The position numbers and the translations under genes are program-made. Under the pieces are notes generated by a model. It saw nothing but the letters and a program-made list of their open reading frames with translations, had not been told where the DNA came from and ran no database searches. A stretch of DNA of 27,461 bases from Russula earlei (taxonomy: Eukaryota; Basidiomycota; Agaricomycetes; Russulales; Russulaceae): contig JAGFNK010000655.1 in NCBI GenBank assembly GCA_025769875.1, positions 1 through 27,461 of the forward strand. The letters run 5' to 3'. Positions 1 through 10,282 of the stretch are shown here, one piece after another. Each line of letters starts with the position of its first letter. Position 1 is the stretch's first letter.

Positions 1-221
1 GGAGATTAAAGCTCAAGAACGTCTAGTATGTCGCGCGCTATTTAATCATAGCCTCACGAGATGCGCACAGTCCGCGCATTATGCCTGAAAACTGAACGGC
101 GGAGGCCATCGATTAAAAGGTCGTGACTGGGCTGAAAAAGAAGGCTAGTAGCCTGGCATGGCGGGGGGCCCTGGTAATTTCTTGATCACAGTTATACTAG
201 CTTGATACCGACCCACCAACT
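1..221. other. Left flank, nothing recognised
   Basis: I see no coding frame with recognisable similarity and no RNA gene. The stretch ends where the terminal inverted repeat of transposon copy A begins. It contains CpG dinucleotides (for example near 32-40 and 60-80), unlike the transposon that follows, so it is probably host intergenic DNA. Confidence 0.4.
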
Positions 222-255
222 GTGCAGCTTACTTAAGGTACCTAGCACTTAGTCA
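222..255 (+). repeat. Left terminal inverted repeat of copy A
   Basis: The repeat starts GTGCAGCTTACTTAAGGTAC and pairs with the reverse complement of 4421-4454. There are two mismatches in 34 bases. Confidence 0.9.
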
Positions 256-683
256 CCAGACATGTAATGAAAACTTTGAAGCACCGTTTGAACCTTACAT
301 TGTTGATGAGATGGGTAAAAACACTGCAATTGGAGGTTTTGGGGTGTAGGCAAGGAAAAAAGACAATTTAATACTGTGTGCATACAGGAATTAACTAAAC
401 ACTCTCAATCCGATTTCACCTGCCTTGAAGGAAGAGCCCAGCAAATCAAGGCTGATCACAAAGGCCCACATGTGCTTTGAGGTGGGACTTGAGCTGGCAA
501 ACTAGCTCATTGATGGTGCCCAACATCTTGAGTCCAAGCACACCAGAGAGCATGATAAGATTGTCTTTGCATTTATATGAGGAAAGTGGTTCTGTAAAAC
601 ATGAGTGCATCATTGTAAATAGACATTGAGACTCACTGGTGAAAACCTTAGACCATATGTCCTCTGAGATTTGTGCATTGCAA

Positions 684-688
684 GCTGC
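684..688 (+). repeat. Target site duplication (left) of the solo LTR
   Basis: GCTGC here is repeated at 1650-1654. Joining the two flanks restores the transposase reading also seen in copy B. Confidence 0.85.
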
Positions 689-1257
689 TGTCATGAACCA
701 TTCTCCGGAGAGGGCCCTTGAAGGACCCTTCCTTATAGGAGGAAACCCAGCCTCTATGGTGTCACCCTGTTCACACGAGCAAAAGGGGTGAGTAGAGGTG
801 TCCACAATATCGCGCGCACATTGTTGCGCGAGCGATTCTCGACACAATCGACATACAGCAAGCCCCACTTAAAGGCAACCCTTCTAGCAGCAAAAGACAG
901 CATTAGGGCCTTTCTAAGGACCCTTTGGAATGACCCTAGGAACTCTACAATAGGTACTAACCTAGTATCAAAGGCCCTACAACATGTTATTAGACCAACT
1001 CTAATAACTATAGAACGAACTATAAGGCAACACTAAGGACCTTAATAGAAGTATTAGGACCAACTCTAAGGACCCTAATAGAACTATATAAGGGCCTTAT
1101 AAGATAACACTATTCCCTAACCAAACTACAAGTCCTCAAATGACCGGCCCTAAACTAACTAACAGGAAATGAATCAGGTGTTTGCACGTGCACTAAAGCA
1201 GTGAACACGTGGACAATGGAAGCTCTTACTCATCAAGAGAAGCTTCTTACTCAGCAG

Positions 1258-1289
1258 CTTACTGAGCATGACTGAGCATGCTCAGTAAG
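1258..1289. repeat. Perfect 13-bp hairpin inside the solo LTR
   Basis: CTTACTGAGCATG at 1258-1270 is the exact reverse complement of 1277-1289, with a 6-base loop. It lies about 85 bases upstream of the TATA-like box, where LTR enhancers usually sit. The arms contain the CTTACTGA/CTTACTCA-type word also repeated in the unrelated-looking LTRs at 18941-20201. Confidence 0.8.
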
Positions 1290-1372
1290 CGTTCTCCGAC
1301 TTCTTACTCATCACTCTATGGTGCTTGATAACAAGGTTATGACTTGTTCCCTATTTAGCAGTTCTCTTGTAG

Positions 1373-1391
1373 TATATAAGCGCTCAATAAA
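1373..1391 (+). promoter_or_regulatory. TATA-like box and AATAAA signal in the solo LTR
   Basis: TATATAA at 1373-1379 is followed 7 bases later by AATAAA at 1386-1391. The close pairing of promoter and polyadenylation signals is typical of a retrotransposon LTR and orients it on the plus strand, opposite to the host transposon. Confidence 0.55.
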
Positions 1392-1649
1392 GTAGCGGAC
1401 AGTCCTCAGACTGTCCATTTGTTTACGGCACTCTCTATTCCTGGGATACTCCTTTAAGGACCATCCCCTTGTGACTATCCTGGCCTCTTCCCTGCATGAT
1501 TGTTCTACTCTCACAGTAACAATACCTCTCTGGTATCTGTTGCTCCTCTGGGTTCTACTCCTTGCCCACGCGGTCTTGGACGTCTATCGACTCGTCTTCG
1601 AGCTTATCCCTCGCTCTTGAACTGGATAGTTCAACAGTGAGTCTTGACA

Positions 1650-1654
1650 GCTGC
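1650..1654 (+). repeat. Target site duplication (right) of the solo LTR
   Basis: Second copy of GCTGC, directly after the terminal CA of the LTR at 1648-1649. Confidence 0.85.
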
Positions 1655-3372
1655 TTCATTGGTTGACTTTTGAGCTGCCTTTTCAGCAGCCTCTCTTGTG
1701 AGCTGGGCCTTCTCTTCCTGTTCAGTGAGCCACTGCACCTCAACTTCAGGATGGGCAACAAAATGCACACTTGTCTTCACAGAATGGCACATCTTGCGCT
1801 TCTGATTTTCCAACTCTGTCCTGGCATCAGATGCTGCATGCTTCATGATGGTGCAGTGTGCGTTACTGGAGCTGGTCTCTGCCCTGGCTTGAAGGATCTC
1901 CCTTCCCATCAGCTCCACCGTCAACTGGAGTCGAGAGAGCTCTGAACTCATCTCCTGGAATGTAGTGGGGATTGGTGCATGGTGAGTACCAAATGCAATT
2001 GAGAGAGACATTGCAGGGGGAAGAACTCACCCTTTGAGAGCGAGTAAAGGGGGGGATGAGCTGGAGAGGGTCTTGGCTGGTGGACATGTCACATGGACAC
2101 TCTGACACATTTTGCATAATGGCTGAAGTGCGTTCATTATCCATTGTAGGCAAGGAAGAGGACAGAGCTGAATTAAGCAAGACATGCAGACGTGAAGCGA
2201 GAGGAGCTGGTGAAGGGATGGGGGGGGGGTTGCAGAAGACATGATGGAAGGAGAACATGAACATGGTGGTGGCAAGTCATTCACATGGTCTGGCAGTGGT
2301 GCAAAGTCCAAGTCATCGGACTCTGTGTCCCAGTCAAATGTGACTGGGTCTTCGTCCATTACATCAAGACCATCTTGTGCATGCTTGTCATCTTGCATGC
2401 CCTCATTGGTGTCTGAGCCATCCCAGTCAGAGGACTCAGAGGGAAGGGGGGAGGATGAGGGAACATCAACAGGAAATGAGATTGGGACGTGCTGAGTGGT
2501 GGAGTAAGCTTTAGAAGGTGCAAAATCAGCCTCAATGAAGATGGAGGGGTTGAAGGGGTGGATGCCAGTGGAGGAGAATGCAGACACAAGGAGCTTGTGG
2601 GTCATTGTCTGAGTGTGCACCTTTATGTACTTGACAATGACATTGTAACACATGATGGGAATGTTTTCACAGATGCGGCAGTCACAATGAATGGACCAGT
2701 TCTGCTGTGTGTGGCAAAAAACTTTGATGTCAAGCAGTTGGAGCTTGTGAGTGCACTTGGAGGGGAAGGCAACAATGATGATGTTGTGTTGGTATGCAAG
2801 TGCCTGGAATCTGTCAGTCTCATGAGAGTTGTGACCATCAACAAAAAGGATGACAGGGTTGTCAGTGACCTTGTGGTCCAGAGCAAAGGGAATGAAGGCA
2901 TGGCGGAACCATGACAAACTGATTTTGTTGTCTGTCCACCCATTTTGGGATGTGGCAATCCCCCCGATTGGGGCATCCAGATCAGATTCGTGGTGGACCA
3001 GGAGAGGCCTGTTTGAAAGGACAAAACACTGGGGGAACAGACAACCTGGAGGGCAAAATACACTCAATGATGGTGACAAGTTTGAGGGAATCTGAATGCA
3101 CACGATAAAATTTGCTTTTCTTGAGGGTGCATAGGTGAAAGTATTTTTTGTACCATTTGTGGCCTCCACCAAGTTGTAAACCCTTCTTGTCCATGATCCA
3201 GATGTGCTCTGGTGGGAGGTTTGGGTGCTTGTCATAGACCTGCTTGACTAGCTCAAAATATTGAGTGACATTTGAGACATTGAAGTTCTGAGCATGCTTG
3301 GGATCCAGATTACTTGGCTTTGATGACTGAAGCTCCAGGTGCCACTTCTGGAAACGGCGGTGCCAGTTCTTG

Positions 3373-3752
3373 TTGAACCGGAACCCAAACAGATCAAAGA
3401 AGGCAAAGACCTTCATACAAGGTTCTAGATCTGCTTAGAGATGTTACATTTAGACAGAACTTTAGCATATGCACTTATGGCAGTAGGGTTATGCATACTA
3501 TGTTATCTATCACAAGATGCAGCCTTATGCTGTGTCTAGAACGTTTCCACATCATGCATCACTGTGTGCATGATATAGTGGACACCTGTAGTCACCTCTT
3601 TTGGACTTAGGAACAGCCCTGGGTCATAGAGGTATGAATACCATACATGTAGACAAGTATACACATCGGTCTACACCCCAATATCACTTGAGCATTAGCA
3701 CAACCTCTAAGGTGGGTTGCTTGGCCTGTTAGCTGTGCTCTATGCTGTGCAA
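3373..3752. mobile_element. 380-bp insertion with 9-bp target duplication in the HTH region of copy A
   Basis: The 9-bp word CAGTTCTTG occurs at 3364-3372 and again at 3753-3761. Between them are 380 bp that copy B lacks: in copy B the protein runs uninterrupted through the equivalent point (about 18085). Removing the block and one repeat rejoins the HTH motif as PGKNWHRRF. The ends are only weakly inverted (TTGAAC against TTGCAC). A 9-bp duplication is typical of Mutator-like elements, so a small non-autonomous MULE is possible. An intron is unlikely because no GT-AG pair restores the frame. Confidence 0.65.
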
Positions 3753-4420
3753 CAGTTCTTGCCTGGGATGATGCCAGACATGTCATACCCGAGAGATTTG
3801 ACATTGTTCTGGTCCATTGGTTTAGCAATCAAGGCCTGGTGGCCTACCCAGGAAACTAGCACACCCTCCTGTTCCTTTGAGAGCAGTTGCTGAGTCACAT
3901 TTGCATCCTTCTTGTGACAACACCCATTGATGTGATCACTGAGTGTCTGAAGAGGAACCTAAGGGAATTTATAAGCGTTAGAGAACCAAATGACTGCTCC
4001 TCACATTGTGGGCAATCACAACTGTTCATCTACTTTTGAAGCAGCCCTCCTGCCACTTGGTGATTGCTCCTTGAATTTGGTCCTCATATGCATCATCTGT
4101 CTGGCATGATTGCTTTGTGCAGATGGGTGGCATCAATTAAACAGTTTATTACACTGCAATGTGGGAGTGGGAGAGTGTTACAGTGATGGGGCTAATGAGA
4201 GGATGAGGATGGCTTAGAGACATGTGATTAGCTGAGGATGCTGATTTGAAGCACCAACTTGAACTACCATTCTGTGTGACATCTCTCCAAAAACACGAGG
4301 AAGGGGAAAACATCAAATGGGTATATTCTGATAAAACATGGGTGGATTCACATTAATCACTACTTTCATCCCCCATTTGAAAGAAATCAAGATCATCATT
4401 TTCAGTGTGTCTACAAATTC

Positions 4421-4454
4421 TGACCAAGTGCTAGGTACCTTAAGTCAGCTGCAC
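4421..4454 (-). repeat. Right terminal inverted repeat of copy A
   Basis: Read on the minus strand it starts GTGCAGCTGACTTAAGGTAC, the partner of 222-255. The right end of copy B (21849-21880) carries a related sequence, CAGCTGACTAATCTACCTAG on the minus strand. This supports both as true element ends. Confidence 0.88.
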
Positions 4455-4839
4455 GGTCGGTGACAGTACAGGTTTACACCACAACTTTGAGGCTGTCTAG
4501 GCTCAACGCCCTTGGACGCACGCTTCCAGCCATTACTGGTAATTAGTCTGGGACGTGTGGTGGCGTTTTGGGTTTGGTTTGAGATGGACTTTCAGCGCTT
4601 CAGCGCCCATCACAACACAAACATGGCCATACCCGCCCGCGATCACCCGCAATCAGGAACCGTTACCGTTTTTGTGGGAATTTAATGGCCTCCCAAATTT
4701 CCGACAAATGAGAAATATCGTACGTACAGATCGTCGCACCAGGTTACGTAATCATCACGCAGCAGTCATCGAGGTTGTCCGCCAGTCGTCGGTTGGCTAC
4801 GAAGGTTTCTTCAAAGATAACCTCCAGGTAAAACCGCCA
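4455..4839 (+). promoter_or_regulatory. Upstream region of PRP28
   Basis: This host DNA lies between the right end of transposon copy A and the chosen PRP28 start. The frame of PRP28 exon 1 stays open upstream to 4555 and contains further ATGs, so a longer N-terminus is possible. That sequence has no recognisable similarity. If 4840 is right, the transposon sits only about 385 bp from the start codon and may have replaced distal promoter sequence. Confidence 0.4.
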
Positions 4840-7637
4840 ATGGCGCCCGGATCTGAACCATTATCCATCGAAACTTTGCTGGAGAAGCAGAAAGAGGAAC
4901 GGGAAGCTGCGGCGAGGGTAGGTCAAGCTTCATCTTGTCCTAAAGTCGTCTAATTCCCCTTCCTTTCAGCCCAAGTTCCTCTCGAAGGAGGAACGTGCAA
5001 AGATTGCCATTGCCAAACGAGCCCAAGAAATACGGGAAGAGAGGAAACGGGAAGAGGAGAACCGGAAAAACAGGGAACAACTCGAGCACGAGGCCGAGGT
5101 CGTTCGAAGGCAAGAGAGGGAGAGCAAGTATGTGACAAGCGGCAGCTCACGACGTCGGTTCTTTCCCCCTGCTCTCTCGTTTGCTTCGTCGACTCACAGA
5201 TCGTACGTACCACAGACGATGACCACCACGATCGCAGCCGCGACGGGCGCGAACGCGGCCGGGGGGGTGGCCGTAGAGATTACCGGGACAGGCGTGTAAA
5301 CGATGACAGACGTTCAGGGTACAACAACGTCCCGACCGAACCCCGCGCAGAGCGTGCCAAAGCCGCCGCCAACCCTTCCGCGCCGTCATCGTCGAGCGCT
5401 CCGCATCCGCATTCCGTTCCGACGTCCGACGCCTCGACCCCCGGAACGGACGCCGCCTTCGCCCCCGCGATGACGGAAGAGGATCTCGCGGCGTTGCGTT
5501 CGCGCTATCTCGGCGTCGACAAGAAGAAGCGCAGGATTCGGAAGATGAACGAGCGCAAGTTCGTCTTTGACTGGGACGAGCAAGAGGACACGTTCTCCGT
5601 GGACCCCTCCGCCAACATCGGAGTTCAGCGGCAGGGTGCGCAAGTCATGTTCGGACGCGGGCACATCGCGGGCATGGACGACGGTGGGGGTGGCAGGACG
5701 GGCACCAAGTCCGATACCCAACTGGCCGACGCCATGGAGCGGAGAAAGGCCGCAAAACATGGTTACGACGATCGCCATTGGACGGAAAAGGCGTTGGACG
5801 AGATGAAGGAGCGTGATTGGCGCATCTTTCGCGAGGACTTCAGCATTGCCGCACGGGGTCTGCTTGTTTTTTATATATTGTCATCGCCGACTGACCCTCC
5901 GCGCAGGTGGCAATATACCTCACCCATTACGCACGTGGGAGGAGTCGGCCATCCCCAAACAGATTCTCGTCGTTATTGATCAGATAGGATACAAGGAACC
6001 GTCCCCTATTCAGCGTCAAGCAATTCCGATCGGGTTACAGAATCGAGACATCATCGGTATCGCAGAAACAGGTGTGGTTTCATCTACATGTGCGTTGAGT
6101 GTGGTGCTGAGTTGACTCACAAGGTTCCGGAAAAACTGCAGCATTCGTCATCCCGATGCTTACGTTTATCTCGAATATGCCCCCATTCACGGAGGAAAAC
6201 AGGCACCTGGGACCCGTAGGGTTGATCTTGGCTCCTACCCGTGAGCTGGCGCAGCAGATTGAGTCCGAGGCTCGAAGGTTTGCTACACCACTTGGCTTCC
6301 GTTGCGTATCTATCGTTGGAGGGGTATGTTCGTCACTCTCACCTGTGTTAAACGGAACTAATCGACTGCAGAGAGCTGTCGAAGAGCAACAATTCAATCT
6401 TCGCGAGGGAGCGGAAATTATTATTGCTACACCCGGACGTCTAAAGGACGTCCTAGAGCGACATGTCCTTGTGCTATCTCAATGCCGCTACGTCGTCATG
6501 GACGAGGCCGATCGTATGGTACATCTGGGGTTCGAGGCTGATCTCACCTTCATCCTGGACCAGCTCCCCTCTGAGACCATGGAAGGTGAGGACCCAAGTG
6601 AACAGATGGATGTCGACGGCGAGACCATGGTGAAGAAGGGTCGCACACGAGTGACGACGCTGTTTTCCGCGACGATGCCGCCCCCCGTCGAAAGGCTCGC
6701 AAGGAAATATTTGAAGCGCCCGGCGGTCATCACTATCGGTGAAGCAGGCAGGGCGGTTGATACTGTTGAACAGCGGGTCGAGTTCGTCATTGGCGAAGAA
6801 AAGAAAAAGTACGTGGATCAGCCCTTCAGTTTCGGGAATAATGCTGATAAAGGGCTTCCTTCCCTGTTCAGACAACGCCTTCTCGAAATCCTAAACAGTG
6901 GGCAATACCAGGCTCCCATCATCGTTTTTGTCAACCAGAAAAAGACTGCGGATATGGTGGCGAAGGACCTTTCCCGCGCTGGTGTGCGTTTGTAATTTCC
7001 TAAAAAAATGTTCCCATGACACGTGCTAACATAAGAGAGGCTTTCATAGTGGAGTGCGGCGACTTTGCACTCGGGCAAAAATCAAGAGCAGCGAGAAGCT
7101 TCTCTGCAGTCGCTCCGTTCCGGTGCCTCCGACGTTTTAGTTGCGACGGACCTCGCGGGGCGTGGTATCGACGTACAAGATGTATCACTTGTCATCAACT
7201 TCCAGATGGCAAGCACAATCGAGGCTTACGTACATCGGATAGGTTTGTCATCCCCTCGACTTTCCGTGTGCGCACTGAGGACCGAGTTTTGCGTTTCAGG
7301 TCGCACCGGGCGTGCTGGTAAACAAGGGACAGCAATCACGTTCTTGACTAACGACGATGACGAGGTGATGTGCGTTGTTATTTTTGTTCCTCCTCTCTCT
7401 GTTCCGTAGATGTGGGGGCTGACGTATCTCGTGTTCGCGTGATAAGGTATGACCTGAAGCAAGGTGAGCTAACAATATACCCCAGCGAAATTCAAAGGCG
7501 CTGATGGATGGGGATCCCCAGAAATATCGAAGAGCCCCGTGTCAAAGGTTCCTGTAGAACTGGCGAGACACGAGGCCGCTCAACACAAAGTGTCTCGAGA
7601 AATGAAACGTAAACGGGACGCAGAGGATCAAGGATAA
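4840..7637 (+). CDS. PRP28: Pre-mRNA-splicing DEAD-box ATP-dependent RNA helicase PRP28 (DDX23 homologue)
   Basis: Prp28 is the nuclear helicase that helps exchange U1 for U6 at the 5' splice site during B-complex formation. My model has 11 exons: 4840-4917, 4970-5131, 5200-5857, 5907-6071, 6124-6323, 6372-6808, 6872-6983, 7050-7242, 7300-7369, 7447-7463 and 7522-7637, giving about 735 residues. The first part is charged and SR/RD-rich (about 1-180). It is followed by the family-specific RKFVFDWD and YDDRHWTEK stretches, the Q-motif at GYKEPSPIQ, Walker A AETGSGKT (352-359), PTRELAQ, DEAD (465-468), SAT (520-522), and HRIGRTGR (666-673). The C-terminus matches the family ([10 protein letters not shown]). 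ATG 4840 has a good context (gccaATGG). Intron 2 is uncertain: a GTATGT donor at 5128 with an acceptor at 5237 also keeps frame, giving about 721 residues. I see no stop or broken motif, so it looks functional. Confidence 0.95.
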
Positions 7638-10282
7638 ACAGACCGAGTGGCGCTCGGGCAGCAGTAATCGGTGACCAATGTTACCTGAGGTCGCGCCGCT
7701 CACGAGTAGCGTGTTCTATTCAGTGTACGGCATTGTTTTCCCTTTGGGACCTCTTATGGGTCGTTAGTGCTGCTATGCTCACGCGTTGACTCTCAGCGTG
7801 GTATTAGTGTAGCGGTGTCGTCGTGCTTCAATCATATGATCCGCGATGTGAGCACAACGCGCCATCGAGCCCACATTGACGAGAAGCGCGCGTATGCGCA
7901 GTCGACCTATCGGTCAATCTCTACGCGGTTAAAACATATGATCCCTACCCAAAATGGCGGGGGCTGACTGACTGCAAGAGAGGCCTGATCTCAGGAAAGA
8001 AGGATGTGCATCATGCGTGCGGGGGGCATTTCGCTCGAACTGGCTTCCAGTCGGCCCCCTGGGGTTTCGATAAACGGTGAACGACATCCGGACACCGGTT
8101 CAGATATTATAAAGTAAACTACCGCGAGATCATGCCTCGATGTGCAATCAATACTAATCAAGACGGCGAAACGTTCGTCGATGTGATGCTGGTTTTGAGC
8201 GTTTGGTCCTAGGTCCTGGGCCGAGTAGGGAGGGACCTCAGGGACCTTTTATGTTGTAAATTATTGGAAAGGGAAAAAAGAAAAGGAAAAAAGAAAGTCA
8301 GTGGGGAGGGCGCGGAACGCGGAAGTAACGATCAAGTAAGGAAAAGTATAAAAATGAAGGCCGTCGGAGGAGGCCGTCGGTCGTCGGAGGGACACTACGA
8401 ATGATCGCTTGTCATACATGCATGATATAATATTACTTCCGAAAGAGTGTGTTGCCGAGTACCGTACCGCAGAGAGGAACCTCGATGTTCAATACCGGGA
8501 TTCAGCGCGGGGAATTTATCGCCGGGTGACCAACGGGTATCACCAGTAGGCTGAGATCGGAGGAATGGCGGAGGGAATTCGGATTGCGGTTCACCAACCA
8601 TGACTCGTCGTCCCAGGCAGCCTGCGAGGACCAGGACCCACCCGACGGCCTGATCGACCAACTGAAGATTAGCCGCTTTCCCCAACCGATCAGTTGACTG
8701 GGTTTTCTTTTTATCCAATCATCACGTCGCGTGCGCGCTCTCCTTCCTCTCCCCCATGAGAGGGCGTGCCTTGTTTGGCTTTGGTCCCTACAGGTGGAGG
8801 TGCGGTAACCAAAAGAAGAAATGGCCAAGTCGGGCGCCATGTTCGGCCTCTGCTTTGGTGAGCAAGTACCTACTCAGTGGAGTGGGGGGACTTTAGGAGT
8901 TCCGTTTCATTTCCGTTCCGCCCCGTTCTGTCACTGTCATGTATAAGCAGTTTCACCGGTACACAGCTACAGGAGGGAGCAAGGGAAGGAAGGGACTAGC
9001 CGCTCGCGACTTGTGGTCTTGGCGCCTAGCTCGCTCAGGTCGGGAGGAGCGTCTGTGGGGTCATCTGTTCTTACTCCAGACCCCACCCCAGTGTGTGAAT
9101 TTGACGAACGAGTTTCTATTGCCATTTGCTGATATGTGTGAGCTGGATCTCACCCATCAGTCGCAGAGAAAAGTTGAGCTCCGCGGGAATCGATCGCGTT
9201 ATGATACTCTCTTGGCGGACATACCCATGTGTACGTCGTAGCGTTTACTCCTTGGCATGCGATTGATCGTAAAACTCCAGACAGTGTCGTGCTTTTCTTG
9301 TGATGGCAGTCAGCATACCATGCATCACTGACAGTACATGCTCATGGACAGGTGTATGTGTGAAGGAATTGAAATTATATGTTACGGCGACAGGACCCCA
9401 AAGGACGGCAGCTGCACAACTCTACGTACGAAATCACGCACGACAGTGACAGGGCACGGGGCGCGTGGGTGGTTTGTGAAGTCAACACGCGCGCATGTGG
9501 AGAGCAGGGAGGCATCGTGTGCAGCAGACAAGCGCAGCTTTAGGCTAAATTTCAGCCGCCCCAGAATCGTCCTTGTCAAGTGTCATTCGCTTCAAGTTGA
9601 GGTACTTTGTACTCGTTCGGGGTTGGCCACTTGGCCAAGGTTCGGGGCTGGCCGGGTTGACGTGACCCTGTGGGAGTGGCGAGAGCTAATGTAATTATAA
9701 TATGCCAACGAGCGTATTATCATTGGAGGATCGAGTGTTGGGGGGTTTGCGTGCTTGTCACGAGTCGAAGTAACGATGCCCAAACTGGTCGAAATATCGA
9801 AATGATCAAGGGGTGTGAACATCAGTGGCATGCGAAAAGGAGCGTCTTAGATTGGCAAGACAGCGACGCTGCGGCAGGTTAAGGACTTGAGATATGGCTT
9901 GCCGACGTGCCGAGGGGATCGAATTTGATGCCGAGCCATATGTAAGCAGGGACGGGTTTTGACATTGGATTTTAGTCGTCCGGCCGGTCCAGATATGGCC
10001 GATTGCGCTCATGAGAGAATAGGTGGAGTTATGTGGCAGATGCCTGTGCCGTGGCACGCGCAGTAGCACGGTAACGTCACCGGGGTGAGTAAGAGGGAGT
10101 GGAACATGGCGCCGCGCCCAATGGGGGACGAGGTGTGAGGTGGGTTGAGATACATGCCGGAGTTGGGTAATTTGTATTATTATAGAGGCGAGGGCATGCG
10201 TGTGCGCTGTATGCGGTGTTGTTGCAGCAGTGACTGAGACAACGGCTCGCTGGTCCTGGCCCTGCCCTGGAACAAATTACGG
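7638..10282. other. 2.6-kb gene-poor interval
   Basis: No open frame here resembles a known family, and no tRNA, rRNA or snRNA signature was seen by eye. It holds a purine-rich tract (about 8265-8300), an imperfect GGCCGTCGGAGGA-type repeat (8359-8390), and a TATA-like TATAAAAATG at 8347-8356. An ATG in good context at 8821 opens a 13-codon frame that runs into a GTGAGC donor-like site at 8860, without a recognisable continuation. CpG content is like that of host genes, so this does not look like old transposon. It probably contains the PRP28 3' UTR and the distal promoter of the kinase gene. Confidence 0.4.
8359..8390 (+). repeat. Short imperfect tandem repeat
   Basis: There are about two and a half copies of a GGCCGTCGGAGGA-like unit (GGCCGTCGGAGGA, GGCCGTCGG, TCGTCGGAGG). 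No function is evident. Confidence 0.6.

Larger units (their letters stand above)
689..1649 (+). mobile_element. Solo LTR of an LTR retrotransposon inserted in copy A
   Basis: This 961-bp block is absent from the equivalent place in copy B. It begins TGTCATGAACC and ends GTCTTGACA, giving TGTCA/TGACA inverted ends. It is flanked by the 5-bp direct repeat GCTGC at 684-688 and 1650-1654. Inside, on the plus strand, are a TATA-like TATATAA at 1373-1379 and AATAAA at 1386-1391, the arrangement expected around the R region of an LTR. A perfect 13-bp hairpin lies at 1258-1289. There is no coding sequence, primer binding site or second LTR, so it is best read as a solo LTR left by LTR-LTR recombination. 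The family (Gypsy or Copia) cannot be told from the LTR alone. Confidence 0.85.
446..4100 (-). pseudogene. Pogo-like DDE transposase, copy A (inactive)
   Basis: Reading on the minus strand, the order is as follows. A helix-turn-helix N-terminal region lies near 4090-3762, with an in-frame TGA at 4028-4026 and an intron. It includes the CENP-B-like stretch SKEQEGVLVSWVGHQALIAK near 3870-3810. The HTH is split by the 380-bp insertion, then resumes as NWHRRFQKWH at about 3363. The DDE_1 catalytic core follows: first Asp in IWIMDKKG (family form MDEKG), second in FVDGHNSHE, third in THKLQLLD (family form LQPLD), then AFSSTGIHPFNP. An acidic low-complexity linker, a coiled-coil-like segment (SELSRLQLTVELMGREILQA, about 1940) and a SAP-like helix pair near 455-600 complete the C-terminus. 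The solo LTR splits the coiled-coil part. The stop, several frame changes and two insertions make it a dead copy. Confidence 0.85.
222..4454 (-). mobile_element. Pogo-like DNA transposon, copy A (degenerate, with nested insertions)
   Basis: The element is bounded by 34-bp inverted repeats at 222-255 and 4421-4454 that match at 32 positions. Inside, on the minus strand, is a broken DDE_1/CENP-B type transposase. Its non-coding and coding parts are clearly similar to copy B at 16410-21880. For example, the DNA just inside the right end (4270-4420, reverse complement) aligns with 16440-16610. Two later insertions interrupt it: a solo LTR at 689-1649 and a 380-bp element at 3373-3752. Without them the element is about 2.9 kb. 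The TA target duplication expected for Tc1/mariner/pogo elements is not evident at the outer ends, so the exact termini could be a few bases outside the repeats. Confidence 0.85.

Noticed and set aside
2241..2914. Plus-strand open frames within copy A
   Set aside because: They lie opposite the DDE transposase core and have no domain of their own.
3373..3752. The copy A specific block as an ordinary intron
   Set aside because: No GT-AG pair rejoins the HTH frame, while a 9-bp direct repeat at the ends rejoins it exactly.
7464..7485. A 22-nt GT-AG intron in PRP28 (GTGAGCTAAC...CCCCAG)
   Set aside because: Too short for spliceosomal splicing and it would add about 12 foreign residues. The acceptor at 7521 gives a 58-nt intron and restores the conserved [14 protein letters not shown] join.
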